Of a stretch of DNA of 64,000 nucleotides, positions 1-12,217 are shown piece after piece. Source of the stretch: Edaphochlamys debaryana (Eukaryota > Chlorophyta > Chlorophyceae > Chlamydomonadales); NCBI GenBank assembly GCA_016858145.1, contig JAEHOE010000032.1:434001-498000 (forward strand). Reading direction: 5' to 3'. The number at the start of each line of letters is the position of its first letter. Position 1 is the stretch's first letter. The notes beneath the pieces were generated by a model. It saw only the letters and a program-made list of their open reading frames with translations. It did no database searches and was not told where the DNA came from. The translations under genes were made by a program, and so were the position numbers.

Positions 1-1212
1 TTACGGCACGTCACCACGAAGAAGCCTGGGGGGCGGGAGGGGGGTGGGGGAGGGCAGGGGGTCAGCGAAAGGGCACAGAGACAGCTTCAAGAGAGCTCCC
101 AGAACTGAACTTCACGCCGCTTCAAAGTACCGAAGCCCCAACGGCACTTGCCCTCCGCCCTCCCGCACGTCCCCCACCACCCAGCACCCCACATACCCTC
201 GCCCCCCTCTCCTGCCCCTCTCACCGAGCGTCAGGAAGGACCACAGCCCGCACCACAGCGTCTTCCCGGTCTGCGCCGTCACGAACAGCGCCTTGTTGGT
301 GATCATGAGGTATTCGAGCAGGAACCAGCCCATCCAGAAGGCGCCGTAGCTGGCGAAGGCAGTGCCGCCAAACGTGTTGCCCTTGATCAGCTGGGGGGGA
401 GGGGGTGGGGGCCGCGGAGGGGGGCGCGGGGAGGGGAGGGGGAGGGGGTCAGCGACGTGGGGCGGAAGGCGGGGGAGGGGCAGCAGGAAGGGACATGCCT
501 CCAGTTTGGGTAGGAGAGTTATGATCTCCCAAGGGACTGCGCCCCTTGGATGGGGGTCTAGCCTTCCCTACAGAGCCCAGCCCTGGCCACCGGGCAGCTG
601 CGCCCTTCCCCGACCCCGCCCGAACCCTCCCAGGCCCCCCCGCACACGCCCCCCGCCTCTGCGCCCACCTCTAGCACGCCGGCCACGAACTGCCCGAAGC
701 CGCCGTAGAACATGGCGTAGCACATGACCGTGGGGAGGAACGTCTTCTCGGCCCACTCGGTGGTGATGAACATGAGCATGCTGCGGGGAGGGTTGCACGA
801 CACGAGGATGGGTGATGGATGGGAGCCGGAAGGACACGCCCCCAAGTTGCTCGGTATTGTGCAAGTCTAGTTGCAGATTACAAAGTACCAGCGGAAGCAC
901 TGTCTGCGACAACGCTGCGCGCCAACCAAAAGCCCCGCTCACCAGGTGGTCATGCCGAAGCACAGAAGGCCGAACGGGCTGCGAAATGATACGTATGACG
1001 CATATCGTAAGTGGAAGCTTGTACACAGCGAATAGCGCGTGCAGGCTCAAAGACCCGAGCCAGCCCGCGCAATGCGTTTCTGCTCACCCAGGGTCGCCGC
1101 GAACCCATTCATCGCTGTTGATGACGGGTGCGGCTGGCGCCTTCAGCAGCTCATGCATCTTCATGTCCCCGCTCTCGGGGTCAGAGTTGTGCGAGTGCGC
1201 GACGTTGGGCAT
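1..1212 (-). CDS. GPR1/FUN34/YaaH family transporter, copy 1 (partial at window edge)
   Basis: Membrane permease of the GPR1/FUN34/YaaH (acetate/succinate uptake) family, normally six transmembrane helices. The gene runs off the left edge. Exons on the minus strand: 1212-1088, 978-943, 780-669, 390-225 and 25-1 (cut off). The phases join cleanly (41 codons + 2 nt, 36, 112, 166 nt). The first exon encodes a hydrophilic N-terminus with DPESGD and ends in DEWVRGDPG. Exon 2 gives PFGLLCFGMTT, the position of the family's NPAPLGL-type signature. Exon 4 carries GNTFGGTAFASYGAF and the ALFVTAQTGK stretch, both typical of the family. Exon 5 starts FFVVTCRK. The start ATG at 1212 aligns with that of copy 2. 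It lies head-to-head with copy 2, whose introns are also nearly the same. The substrate (acetate) is inferred from the family. Confidence 0.88.
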
Positions 1213-1412
1213 GGTTGCGTCGGGAAGCTTGGCGAGCAGGCGTACTGGGTTCGCTGACACAGCTACAAGTGAGCGCGAGTGAGCCTGACTGCTAGGGAAC
1301 GGGTTCGGGAGCGCTTATGAGAGCTGCCGCGATTGCAAATGACCAACCTCCCGTACGGCGTCGATTACCATAATGGTCGCCTCTGTCAGCGGTGAGCTTA
1401 TGCCCAACGCTC
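1..1412. repeat. Left arm of large inverted duplication
   Basis: From the window edge to about 1412 the sequence is the reverse complement of about 2618-3990, covering promoter-proximal DNA, exons and introns of the two transporter copies. Even intron 2 (for example 880-930 against 3085-3135) matches. The inner end is at a GCGTTGGGCATAAGCT-type boundary. The arm probably continues left of the window, since exon 5 of copy 1 is cut. The spacer between the arms is unrelated single-copy DNA. Confidence 0.85.
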
Positions 1413-2812
1413 GCTCCACGTAAGCGGTTGAGGTGTCGCCTTTTTGTCAAGTCGGTTGCACGCGGCTGTTTATTGCCACCCCTACTCGTGCGAGAGCCAC
1501 CTCGGCGGCTGCAGCGCGAGGCCGGCACGGCCGGGTCGGTTTTGAGCGCACTCGAGCGCGGCCAGGCCGGGCGCGGGCGGCGGGAGTAAGAGAGCCCAGG
1601 GGGGGGGGCTGCGGCGTCGACATGTGTTTCGACACGCGGTCCGCGGGGCTCTGGCCTCACCTGCACCGTGACCTTCGGGTCTGTCCTCTGCTCCAGTTTC
1701 CCAAGCCTGCCACGCACCTACCCATGCATTCTTGTGGCTTTGCCACTGAAGTCTGTGGGCGCTGCAACAGCCACAAGTGCACTGAAACACGACTGCCCCT
1801 AACTGGCGCTCAATCCGAAATTTGGCCCCCTCAACCGATCTACCCCTTGCCGTTTGTAGCTGACAGCAGCTTCCATCCCGTGCCAAGACCTACCCCGTAC
1901 TGCCTAGCGCCGGCCAGCCTCTCCAGCGCGCGACACAACCTGATCCGAGGGGGGCGTTCAGCCACATCAACCCTTGGGCAGGTGTGCCAGTCGGCCCCTC
2001 CGCCCTTTGATGCTCCACTACGAGGCCTGATGGGCGTCAGCGAAGTCTGCCTACTGACCACTATCATACCGTTGCCGGCAGCTGCTTGGATACGTAGAGG
2101 CACCACAAGTTCAGGCAACATTCACGTGTGGTGGCGCGTCAGTTGGCAACCCGCGCACACATAGCCGGTTGAACGTCAGCATTGGCTTCCACGGACTCGT
2201 GTTCCTCGGGCAAGCCGTGGTTACAACATGGACGGCCGATGGACTCGTGCCGAACCCAAGACAAGAGCGGAGGTGCACGGCTCTGAACGGCCACAGGGTG
2301 GTTGGACAAAGCGGTTGCGGGCTGGCGTGTGTGAGCGCTTTGCCCTACGCCCCAACCTACTGTGCCGCCGCCCTGCGCCGGTTCTCTACTACGGAGCAGA
2401 GCAGCAGCTTGACACTCAAGGCATCAGCCCAAGATTGTTCCCCCAAACCGGTCAGCTTTGTCAAGCTCGCGGGCGCAGGCGGGAGGACCGTGCCCGCGAT
2501 CGGAGGCAGACGCTGGCGTACCGGCGCGGCGTACCCAGGGCGTACCTCGCAGTCGGAGCAGGCGTGCTCGCAAGCAACGAACTTCACCCGCATTATCGCG
2601 ACCAACCCATACGCCGTGCGTTGGGCATAAGCTCGCCGCTGACAGAGACGACCATTATGGTAATCGACGCCGTACGGGAGGTTGGTCATTTGCAATCGCG
2701 GCAGCTCTCATAAGCGCTCCCGAACCCGCACCCTAGCAGTCAGGCTCACTCGCGCTCACTTGAAGCTGTGTCAGCGAACCCAGTACGCCTGCTCGCCAAG
2801 CTTCTCGACACC
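1213..2812. promoter_or_regulatory. Divergent intergenic region between transporter copies 1 and 2
   Basis: About 1.6 kb separates the two start codons. The outer ~200 bp on each side belong to the inverted repeat, so both genes share the same proximal promoter sequence. The central 1413-2617 is unique and holds no recognisable gene. I see no clear TATA box in either arm. The arrangement makes this a shared bidirectional promoter region by inference. Confidence 0.55.
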
Positions 2813-3990
2813 ATGGCCACCATCGCCAAGTCGCACAACTCTGACCCCGAGAGCGGAGATATCGAGCTCCATCAGGTCCCAGCTGTCACTGCCATCAACA
2901 GCGATGAATGGGTTCGCGGCGACCCTGGGTGAGCAGAAACGCATTGCGCGGGCTGGCTCGGGTCTTTGAGCCTGCACGCGCTATTCGCTGTGTACAAGCT
3001 TCCACTTACGATATGCGTCATACGTATCATTTCGCAGCCCGTTCGGCCTTCTGTGCTTCGGCATGACCACCTGGTGAGCGGGGCTTTTGGTTGGCGCGCA
3101 GCGTTGTCGCAGACAGTGCTTCCGCTGGTACTTTGTATCCTGCAACTAGACTTGCACAATACCGAAGCAACTTGGGGGCGTGTCCTTCCGGCTCCAACCC
3201 GTCACCCATCCTCGTGTCGCCCGCGCCTCCTTCCCGCAGCATGCTCATGTTCATCACCACCGAGTGGGCCGAGAAGACGTTCCTCCCCACGGTCATGTGC
3301 TACGCCATGTTCTACGGCGGCTTCGGGCAGTTCGTGGCCGGCGTGCTAGAGGTGGGCGCAGGGGCAGGGGGCGTGTGCGGGGGGGCCTGGGAGGGTTCGG
3401 GCGGGGGAGGGAGCAGCTGTCCGGGATGGGCGAGGGATGGGCTGTTGCGGGAGGAACGCATGATGCACTCACCTCCCGGAGTCACCTCAGCCCTCTGCCT
3501 CTTCCTCTAGCCCCACACCCCGCTCCACGCTGCTGACCCGGTCCCCCCGGCCCCTCTCCCCCACCATTCCCTCCCCCTCCCCAGCTGATCAAGGGCAACA
3601 CGTTTGGCGGCACCGCCTTTGCCAGCTACGGCGCCTTCTGGATGGGCTGGTTCCTGCTCGAATACCTCATGATCACCAACAAGGCGCTGTTCGTGACGGC
3701 GCAGACCGGGAAGACGCTGTGGTGCGGGCTGTGGTCCTTCCTGACGCTCGGTGAGAGGGGCAGGAGAGGGGGGCGAGGGTATGTGGGGCGCCGGGGGGCG
3801 GGGGACGTGTGGGAGGACGGAGGGCAAGTGCCGTCGGGGCTTGTGTGCTTTCACTGCTTTGAACCTGCGTGAAGTTCAGTTCTGGAAGCTCTTCTAAAGC
3901 TGTCTCTGTGCCCTTTCGCTGACCCCCTGCCCTCCCCCACCCCCCTCCCGCCCCCCAGGTTTCTTCGTGGTGACGTGCCGCAAGAACGGC
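2618..3990. repeat. Right arm of large inverted duplication
   Basis: Mirror copy of positions 1-1412. It includes copy 2 exons 1-4, most introns and the start of exon 5. Differences cluster in exon 1 (codons after SGD) and in parts of introns 2 and 4. The rest reads nearly identical by eye. Confidence 0.85.
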
Positions 3991-4191
3991 TGCCTGATGA
4001 CCATCTTCTCGACCTTGGTCATCACCTTCGCGCTGCTGGCCGGGGGCATGTGGAACAAGAACTGCGAGCAGGCCGCGGGCTACTGGGGCTTCTTCTGCGG
4101 GTCATCGGCCATCTACGCGGCCTTTGCCTTCCTGTACAAAATTGAGCTGGGCATCGCCCTCCCGGGTGTGGCGCCGGTGCGCTTCATCTGA
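2813..4191 (+). CDS. GPR1/FUN34/YaaH family transporter, copy 2
   Basis: Complete five-exon gene: 2813-2928, 3038-3073, 3240-3351, 3585-3750, 3959-4191, total 663 nt = 220 aa. All introns are GT-AG and the phases are consistent. The protein has a short hydrophilic N-terminus (MATIAKSHNSDPESGD), then hydrophobic helices: the PFGLLCFGMTT segment, MLMFITTEWAEKTF with VMCYAMFYGG, GNTFGGTAFASYGAFWMGW, TLWCGLWSFLTLG, then LVITFALLAGGM and SAIYAAFAFLYK. The usual family length is about 190-260 aa. Family members move acetate or related monocarboxylates and are linked to growth on acetate in algae; this is family knowledge, not visible here. Its first exon differs from copy 1 after SGD (DIELHQVPAVTA against DMKMHELLKAPAAPV), although the flanking codons are the same. 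Confidence 0.92.
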
Positions 4192-4845
4192 GCGGCGGGC
4201 GAGCGCTGCTTAGCTGGCTTACCCGAACGTTGAGCGGAGCTGAGGGCTTGGGCCGTAGCGTGGGCGGGGGCTGGACGTCGTTTTTCGGTGGGGGGGGGGG
4301 GGTGCCACCGCACACCCCGCACCGCTTGACGTCCTGTGTGTATCGGTACTAGGATGTATGACGGCCGACGTCATGTCTGATGACAAGTGTCAGGGCGAGC
4401 GTAATGATACCAGTACTGGAGAGGAGCAACAGATCAGGCAGGTAGACGTGAGATGTGGAACGGGTTTTGCCAAGTGGTGTACTTTCAGTCCTTGGCCCAC
4501 CACACAGCAACCTAGGTAGGTCTGATGCTACTGACCCTTGAGGCTTATGACACGCAATAGTATCCTAACGAACGTTTCATGAACGGATGGCTGATGCAAT
4601 GGGGCAGGAGGTACGGGTACTATGCTGCAGCAAAGTGCTATGCTATGAAATGGAAGGAGGAGGATGGCTTAGTGCAGGCGGTGTTGGAGATGGGCACGGC
4701 CGCCTAATGAGTTGTTTGTTGACCGACCGTGGGACCGTGGGTTTCGTTTAGAAATTGAGGAGGAGTACATAAGGCTAACACACTTGAGCGCGTCTCAAGC
4801 GACATGCGGGGCCGCGTCAGGGGACCGGTCTGCGGTCCTGCCCCC

Positions 4846-4850
4846 TGTAA
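4846..4850 (+). promoter_or_regulatory. Candidate TGTAA poly(A) signal, transporter copy 2
   Basis: TGTAA is the usual polyadenylation signal of volvocalean algae. This one lies about 655 bp after the stop codon at 4191, long but within range for these genes. Assignment is by position only. Confidence 0.35.
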
Positions 4851-6338
4851 CAAGGCGTGCATCGCTTCTTCTTGACTTTGTACGCGCAGTACTTGACCCT
4901 TCTGCTCTTACCAAAGATCTGCGACCTGCCCAGCAGCAGAGGGTCAGAGCTCAGAGAGGGAGCGTTGGAAGATGCGTGGGATCTTGGAAGCGTCTCCTGT
5001 GCGCCGGCCGTTGCATCCATTCCCGTCAGTGCATTGCAGGGTGGGGCCGCGGAGCTGAGAGAGAGGGATAATACCGTGCACAGGCTGATGGGGGTGGGGG
5101 CGTCCTGGCACGCAGCTAAGTCACCAACCATCGATGGGGCCACACCAAAGGGGGGGAGAAGGAGGACTATACCGGGGAGGAGCTGAGCACTTACTTGGGG
5201 ACAGCTGGAAGAGCGCCCCCGTCCAGTGCAGGCGCTCCCGTCCAGGCCGCGGGCCCTTGCAAGGTTTGAGCATTGTGACACGGGGCCCTCTTTTTTGGAT
5301 GTCCGCAACAGGCCGCAAGCACGAGACCTGCCAGGGGGAGCCGAGGCTGCGGTATGTGGCCCCGGCTCATGTCGTATCCGGCCTGGACCGCTACTTAGTC
5401 AGTCAGTCTGTGCTGCGCCCTTGGGCCGGCCGAATCCTGACATGGGCGCCCCCATGAAAATCCTGAAAATCCTGAAAAGTACGGTGTCAGGAGTCCACGT
5501 ACCGCCCCCCTCGGGAACAGGTACCCCTCCCCTCGTTCGACACCATACTTGTGCCCTGCCCAATCACCTTAGCAGATGGGACTCCTTGCCGTCCGAGTCA
5601 GGGGGCGGCGCAGGGGTAATTCGAAACGGGGGCGGCGTAGAGGGCAGTGTTCCAAGCCACGGACTCGACGGACCCGCCGTGGCCCCCTATAGGGTGCCCG
5701 TATCGTTGCCCGCCAAGGGGAAGCCGATCACGACGCAACTCGAGGGCCTGTTCCGGGGGGAAGCTGGCCGGGGGGGCTGGCGGGAACACGCAATCACCCC
5801 AGGATGGGGAGGCAATACTGTATGGCCCTGCATGTCAACTCGTTGCCACATTCAACGTTGGCCTGTCGCCGTTCGCCAACACCTTGGCTCTTGCCACTTG
5901 CCTAGTGCGTGCTCAGTGCCTAGTGCCTGACAAGTGCTGATAGGTTAGGCCATGCGGCTGTGGTGGGGTGGCCAATCCAATGCTTTACAAAGCTGCAAGA
6001 CCGTGGGGGACTGTGGGAGAGCAAACAGGGGCAAGGTTGACTTCGGGATGCTGGGCGTCGGCATAGGTATATGGCCAGTGACAATACGTTGCAAGATAAG
6101 CCTTACACGAGAGCCTGCCTGTCTCGACTGCCTCTCCCAGTGCTTTGTCTGAAGAGCGCAACTTTCATATTCCAACCGTCATGGTCTCAACTTGGAACCC
6201 TATCTCATCATACCCTCCTCATCTGACTCCTTAGTCCCTGGCCTTGGACCAACCATTGTGTTCGTACGGCGCAATGAGCCGCCAGCATGACACATCCCCA
6301 CATGCTTATTATCATTCCACATTTCACAAAGCAACCAT

Positions 6339-6343
6339 TTACA
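6339..6343 (-). promoter_or_regulatory. Candidate TGTAA poly(A) signal, transporter copy 3
   Basis: TTACA on the plus strand reads TGTAA on the minus strand, about 330 bp downstream of the copy 3 stop at 6669. This is a good distance for a volvocalean 3' UTR. Confidence 0.45.
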
Positions 6344-6668
6344 AACAGGGGGGGAAAACTGCTGGCGCCACAAAGCTGATTTCGGGCTATTGTACATCCC
6401 GAAACCCCCTCTGCAAGACCCCTCGCACACACCTCATGTCAACCTCGCTCATTGCCCCAACGAAGAACGCACGGACAAACCACAAAATGGCGTCACCGTG
6501 GGACCGTCAAACCGACCCTTTTCCCTCCCGACAGCATGGCTGCCGTCCCAGGGGTTTGGGGAAAGCCGCAAGCACTCCCTCTGATCGAGCATCATTGACC
6601 TTTCAAATCTCAGGTCATGGCCTGAGCGCACAAACACTAACAACGCTCTTTGCTAACCCGCCTGCCGC

Positions 6669-8022
6669 TCAGATGAAGCGCACCGGCGCCACGCCCGGGA
6701 GGGCGATGCCCAGCTCAATCTTGTACAGGAAGGCAAAGGCCGCGTAGATGGCCGATGACCCGCAGAAGAAGCCGAAGTATCCGGCCGCCTGCTCGCAGCG
6801 CTCGCTCCACATGCCCCCTGCCAGCAGCGCGAAGGTGATGACCAGGGTCGAGAAGATGGTCATCAGGCAGCCGTTCTTGCGGCACGTCACCACGAAGAAG
6901 CCTGGGGGGCGGGAGGCGGGTGGGGGAAGGCAGGGGTCAGCGATAGTGCCGGGAGACTGGGAGACAGAGCTCCGGGCACTGAACTCTTCGCCGCTTCCAA
7001 GGACCCAACCCTCCGACGGCGCTTACCTTCAGCCCTCCCGCACGTCTCCTTCCCCCAACCTCCACCCCTCTCCTGCCCCTCTCACCGAGCGTCAGGAAGG
7101 ACCACAGCCCGCACCACAGCGTCTTCCCGGTCTGCGCCGTCACGAACAGCGCCTTGTTGGTGATCATCAGGTACTCGAGCAGGAACCAGCCCATCCAGAA
7201 GGCGCCGTAGCTGGCGAAGGCGGTGCCGCCAAACGTGTTGCCCTTGATCAGCTGGGGGGAGGGGGGGAGTGGTGGGGGAGAGGGGCGAGGGGGGCCGGGG
7301 TCAGCAATGTGGGGCGCGGTGTGGGGCTAGAGGAAGAGGAATAGGGCTGAGGTGACTCCGGAAGGTGAGTGCATCATGCGTTCCTCCCGCAATAGACCAT
7401 CCCTCGCCCGTTCCGGACAGCTACTCCCTCCCCCGCCCGAACCCTCCCAGCCCCCCCTCCACACGCCCCCGCCTCTGCGCCCACCTCTAGCACGCCGGCC
7501 ACGAACTGCCCGAAGCCGCCGTAGAACATGGCGTAGCACATGACCGTGGGGAGGAACGTCTTCTCGGCCCAGGTGGTGGTGATGAACATGAGCATGCTGC
7601 GGAGGGGGAGGGGCCGCGGCAGCCGATGGATGGATGTATGGATGGTCGCCCGCCGCGTCATCGCATTGATGCAGGGTCGGAATTGTGCACTCTGAACAGT
7701 CACAGCTCACAGTCAACTACACCAGAGCAGAGCCCCGCGCGCTCACCACGTCGTCATGCCGAAGCACAGAAGGCCGAACGGGCTGCGCAGGGAGCAGAAA
7801 ATTGACTTAAGGCCATGATAACAAGCGCGTCTCTACGTGCAGGGAGTGGAATGTACGTTTCAAGCGCGCTCACCCTGGGTCGCCGCGCACCCATTCGTCC
7901 TTGTTGACGACAGGGGCCGCGGGCGCGTGGAGCAGCTCATGCATCTTTACATCGTTCTGGGACTCGGGGTCAGTGCTGTGAGACCCGGGAGTACCGTGAC
8001 CAGGGGCCATGGAGTTAGCCAT
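6669..8022 (-). CDS. GPR1/FUN34/YaaH family transporter, copy 3
   Basis: Complete five-exon gene on the minus strand: 8022-7874, 7782-7747, 7596-7485, 7251-7086, 6901-6669, total 696 nt = 231 aa. Exons 2-5 have the same sizes as in copy 2 (36, 112, 166, 233 nt). The start at 8022 (MANSMAPGHGTPG) is chosen because the encoded N-terminus resembles copy 1 (STDPES, VKMHELL, APAAPVVN, DEWVRGDPG). An in-frame ATG 45 nt upstream (8067) would add MLPGPWVLIQTSEAT and is less likely. It has ITTTWAEK where copies 1 and 2 have ITTEWAEK. Six-helix permease; substrate by family inference. Its 3' end converges on copy 2. Confidence 0.9.
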
Positions 8023-10724
8023 CGTAGCTTCGGAAGTTTGGATGAGGACCCAGGGCCCTGGGAGCACGCGCTGAGGAAAGCGACTGAGCGACTGGGGGCG
8101 GGGCAGCGGAATAAGGCGTCAAGCCATACTCGCGGTACTTATGCCACCGTTGCGCATCGCGATTTGTCACTGCGCCCATCACCCTCCCGGTCTGCCGCCG
8201 ACACTTACGCCAACACCGCAGACACCAGCTGATCAAACTGGCAGGAACGAATCCAACGACATGAACAGCGAGGCTGTTGGCGAGAAATCGGCCTTGGTTT
8301 CGCCGACCGTGAAGTTTCTGCTTGCAAACCGCGACCGTCATCACCGACAGTCGCGGCCCAAATGCTTACGGCCGGGCGGCAAGCCCAATCCCACGCTCCC
8401 CCTATCTCTGGCAACAACCTCCCCGACGTGGGCCCAGGGGTGCATGCGCCCGACTGGTTGCCGGTCGTTGCCGGAAGGCAGGCCAGCCCGGTCCGGCCCC
8501 ATCAGTCGGGCTTTGTGCCGCCGTTATGCGTCCCGTCCGCTGCCTGCTCACGGCGCTCAGCAGTTCCGTCCCCTGCAACCAGAGGACCACCCTCGGAGGG
8601 AGCGTGCACAGCGTGCATTGGCGTTCGCCTCGTCGGTTTGCCCCTTTCCCCTACGTACCAAGTCTGTGCCACTAGGTGCCACACGCCCCGATTACCAGGG
8701 GTTCTCTGCCCCTAGCGACCCCCTAAGCCCTCACGTCCTTTAACCTCTCTCGCCCAGGGGGCTCGAAACCCACGGACACCATGCTCCCAACCCCCTACTA
8801 GCGGCGGCTTTGCACCCACTTCTTTGCACCCACCGCACCCCTATCTGCTGCTCGAGTGTCGAGTCCCGTTCGCTGGAATGCCCCTCAACCCCCTACCGCT
8901 CGCATGACCTCTGCCAAAGTGTTTGCCCCTGCCTTGCACAGCGGCAGTTGACCCTTCTCCTGCTCTTCGTTATCGAGCCAAGCAGAAGGGCACCCCAAAA
9001 CCACTGAGCTGCGCAGCAGTCAGGGCTCGCTCCCTTCGGGGGAGCGAAACCTCTGGCGTTGGGTATGCATGGCCGGTGGATCGCCGGTGGGGTCGCGGGC
9101 GGCGCTGGGGGGCAGTGGGGAGGAGGATGGCTTCGGGCCCGAAACACATGCCGACTGACATGCCTGCGCGAAAGCGTCGCAAATACGGTACCCAACCGAG
9201 CAAAGACAGCGGCCGCGGCCGCGGCCGGCGCCCCTCTCTCACGCTGCCTCTGCGTTGTTCAGGCCGCACTCTGCTTCCACGCTGGGGCACTCCTGCCGGC
9301 ACAAGCGTAGCCCCTGCTCCGCCTCCCCGGCGGAGGATGGGGCAAGCCAACAATGAGGTTTGCCAAGCGTAATGCGTCCTGACAAGGACTGGAGAGGACG
9401 CAAGAAAGAGGACGCACCTCAGGGGCACCGTCAATCCGTACTGCGAGCTTCGCTGGAAAGCAGTTACCCGTTTCGAACCATCGTGCTTTACAGTGACCAA
9501 ACGCTGCGGACTTGCATGTACTGCCAATACTCACATCCAACACAGCCGTACGCATGCTTCATTCGTTTACAGCTCATAGCCTCAGCAGCTCACCACCTCA
9601 CACCCAGCCACGCAAGAAACACGAACGTGCAGACCAAACGGGCATGACCCGCTGCGTGCACACGAGGAAGACGACCGCGGTTTTGAGGCTGCAATCTGCA
9701 GCACCGCAATGACCTCGGAAGCACCAAGGCTAACCCGAGGCCAACGACAGCTTGGCGCTCGGGGGCTTTACGCATCAGGACCACGAAGATCACGATGAAT
9801 AGGATCGGCACGTGGAACACTAAGCGAGTATGGGTGTAGGTTGATTTGAATAAACCCACACTTGCCCAACACACCATCCTATATAGTCTGCACACTTCCC
9901 ATACGCGCTCCAGGCGACAATGCCGGGTTTATTGCAGGAGCTTAACTCGCCCTGGGCTCATCACCGAATCCCAGTCAAGCCAAGGACCACTGGACCCCAG
10001 TCAAGTCGAAGAGAATGCCCAATCAGGTGACACTGAGAACTCGCTTCCCTCTTGTTCCCTCCCCCATATCTTCGGATTGGTTTGTAAAACGGTTACCCCG
10101 AACTTTGCATGCCTGTCTTCCTGCAGCGTCTACAGCGGCTCGAGGCTAATCTCGTTTGCCAGGTGCCGGCATTGGTAACATGACGAGCAAGTCCCATAGG
10201 ATGTGACTCAGTACGGAGGTGCGTGCGGCACGGCGGGATAGTGAGTTGCGCTGTGGCGCCGTCAACACATCCCGCGGGCCTAATTTCCCCATTTCCCAAC
10301 CCAAACAGTACCACACTGCTACCTGCCAGCTGGCGCTGGGATTGCTGGCGCTTAGCAGCTACTGCTGAACGCCCGTTCCGCCTGTCCATGCTTCAAACTC
10401 CACTCTCCAGAGCACACCTCACGCATGCACGTGAGGGCGCGAATTCGCAGTGCGGACTCCAACGGAGGACAGTGTCCATGCGTGGCCGGTCAGCTACCGT
10501 ATCCGCTCGCCAAGGCTGCGCGCCGGCTGCACGCAAGCGCCGCCTCCCGCCACTGGCGTAAGCCGGGCAGCTTGCCGCTGACAGGGCTCAAATATAGTGC
10601 ACCTGCGCGCGGGAGGTGAGGGTCGGGATGGGCTTATGAGTGGCCATCTCCGGATGACCTCCCGGTAAACGCATTGACCGCAGTGTTCCGCCTCTTTACC
10701 CCGTCCACCGCCTCTGTACCCTGT
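8023..10724. other. Intergenic DNA between transporter copies 3 and 4
   Basis: About 2.7 kb upstream of copy 3 and downstream of copy 4. No gene recognised in either direction. Open frames up to about 200 codons (8141-8743) lack codon bias, motifs or splice support. The promoter of copy 3 must lie at its left end, but no TATA box is evident. Confidence 0.45.
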
Positions 10725-12217
10725 TCACCCAATAAGGCTTACCGGCGCAACGCCAGGTAGCGAAATCCCGAGCTCGGTCTTGTACAGGAAGGCAAAGGCC
10801 GCGTAGATGGCCGATGACCCGCAGAAGAAGCCGAAGTATCCGGCCGCCTGCTCGCACTTCTCGCTGTGCATCCCACCGGCCAGAAGCGCGAAGGTGATGA
10901 CTAGGGTCGAGAAGATGGTCATCAGGCAGCCGTTCTTGCGGCACGTCACCACGAAGAAGCCTGGGGGGGAGAGGCGCGTGGGGGAAGGGCAGGGGGTCAG
11001 CGAAAGTGCACGGAGACGGTGGGGTCGACGGAGCTTCCAGCACTAAAGCATTGCACCTGTTCCCAGAATCCAAGCCCCGACGGCGCTTGCCTTCAGCCCT
11101 CCCGCACGTCCCATTTCCACTTCCCTCATCACCCCCGCCCCTCTCACCGAGCGTGAGGAAGGACCACAGCCCGCACCACAGCGTCTTCCCGGTCTGCGCC
11201 GTCACGAACAGCGCCTTGTTGGTGATCATCAGGTACTCGAGCAGGAACCACCCCATCCAGAAGGCGCCGTAGCTGGCAAAGGCGGTGCCGCCAAACGTGT
11301 TGCCCTTGATCAGCTGGGGGGGAGTGGGGGTGGTGGAGGAGAGGGGCCGGGGGGAAGGTTAGCAGCGTGGAGGGGTCTGAAGTAAGGACTGAAGGAAGAG
11401 GCAGTTCGCTGAGACTCCAGCCGCCGCGTCCCTCCCAACCCTGTCCACCGGGCAGCTGCTCGCTTCTCCGGCTCCGCCCAAACCCCCGTCCACCCCCCCA
11501 GCACGCCCCCGCCCCTGCGCCCACCTCTAGCACGCCGGCAACAAACTGCCCGAAGCCGCCGTAGAACATGGCGTAGCACATGACCGTGGGGATAAATGTC
11601 CGTTCCGCCCAGGTGGTGGTGACGAACATTAGCATGCTGCGGGGAGGAGAGAGGACGACTTTCGGTAACGGGATGGGAAATTTCGGCAAGGTAAAGAGGC
11701 TACGAGCTCAGATCATGCTGAAGAGCCCTGGCGCCGAGTTCCGACAGTCATGTATGTAATAGCCGGCTTGCATAACCTGCTGCCCCAGCCTGCGAGGCTG
11801 CTATCTTCCGACACACGGTCGTTTCCTGTCGCTATCAGCAGGCTCTCTTAGCCAGTTACTCGTGGCTTCAGGCCCTTCCGGCGCGCGTCCCGACAAGCAT
11901 TGCTGTTGCAGGCAGACTCACCAGGTTGTCATGCCGAAGCATAGCAGGCCGAAGGGGCTGCGGCGGGCGAACAGGAGACGCAGGCGGTCAAGGAAACCCG
12001 GAATCGCAAAGCCGGAACAGGCAGCGGACACACTATGGGGCCAGGCTTTGGCTACGACTTACCCAGGGTCGCCGCGGACCCACTCGTCCTTCTTGGGGAC
12101 TTCTTGAAGCATCATCGGGGGCACGCCATTGGAGCGGACTAGTTTGCCCTCTCCAAGGTAGTCGCTGGCGCTCTCGATGTCGACACTGTGGCGTGCGTCC
12201 GCTACAGAGGGCTTCAT
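10725..12217 (-). CDS. GPR1/FUN34/YaaH family transporter, copy 4 (divergent N-terminus)
   Basis: Complete five-exon gene: 12217-12063, 11957-11922, 11636-11525, 11313-11148, 10960-10725, total 705 nt = 234 aa. Exons 2-4 keep the family sizes. Exon 5 is one codon longer and ends VSLIG instead of VRFI. The first 40 residues (MKPSVADARHSV, then ESASDYLGEGKLVRSNG) are unlike the other copies, but exon 1 still ends KKDEWVRGDPG. It has FVTTTWAERTFIPT and AGGMHSEKCEQ. An upstream in-frame ATG at 12340 exists, but a TATA box at 12371-12377 would put transcription start near 12345, so 12217 is preferred. This is the most diverged of the four copies. Same predicted role as the others. Confidence 0.87.

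Larger units (their letters stand above)
4192..6668. other. Intergenic DNA between convergent transporter copies 2 and 3
   Basis: About 2.5 kb with no ORF that resembles a known family and no splice pattern I could assemble. It contains a TGTAA signal for copy 2 at 4846-4850 and an inverse TGTAA for copy 3 at 6339-6343. A run of about a dozen G lies near 4291. The longer open frames (for example 5226-5930) look like chance frames in GC-rich DNA. Confidence 0.5.

Noticed and set aside
5226..5930. 234-codon plus-strand ORF between transporter copies
   Set aside because: Composition like random GC-rich DNA; no homologue recognised and no splice context.
8141..8743. 200-codon ORF upstream of transporter copy 3
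   Set aside because: Overlapping frames on both strands of similar quality; nothing recognisable.
8740..8790. Possible tRNA T-arm (GGGGGCTCGAAACCC)
   Set aside because: No matching acceptor stem, D-arm or anticodon arm could be placed around it.
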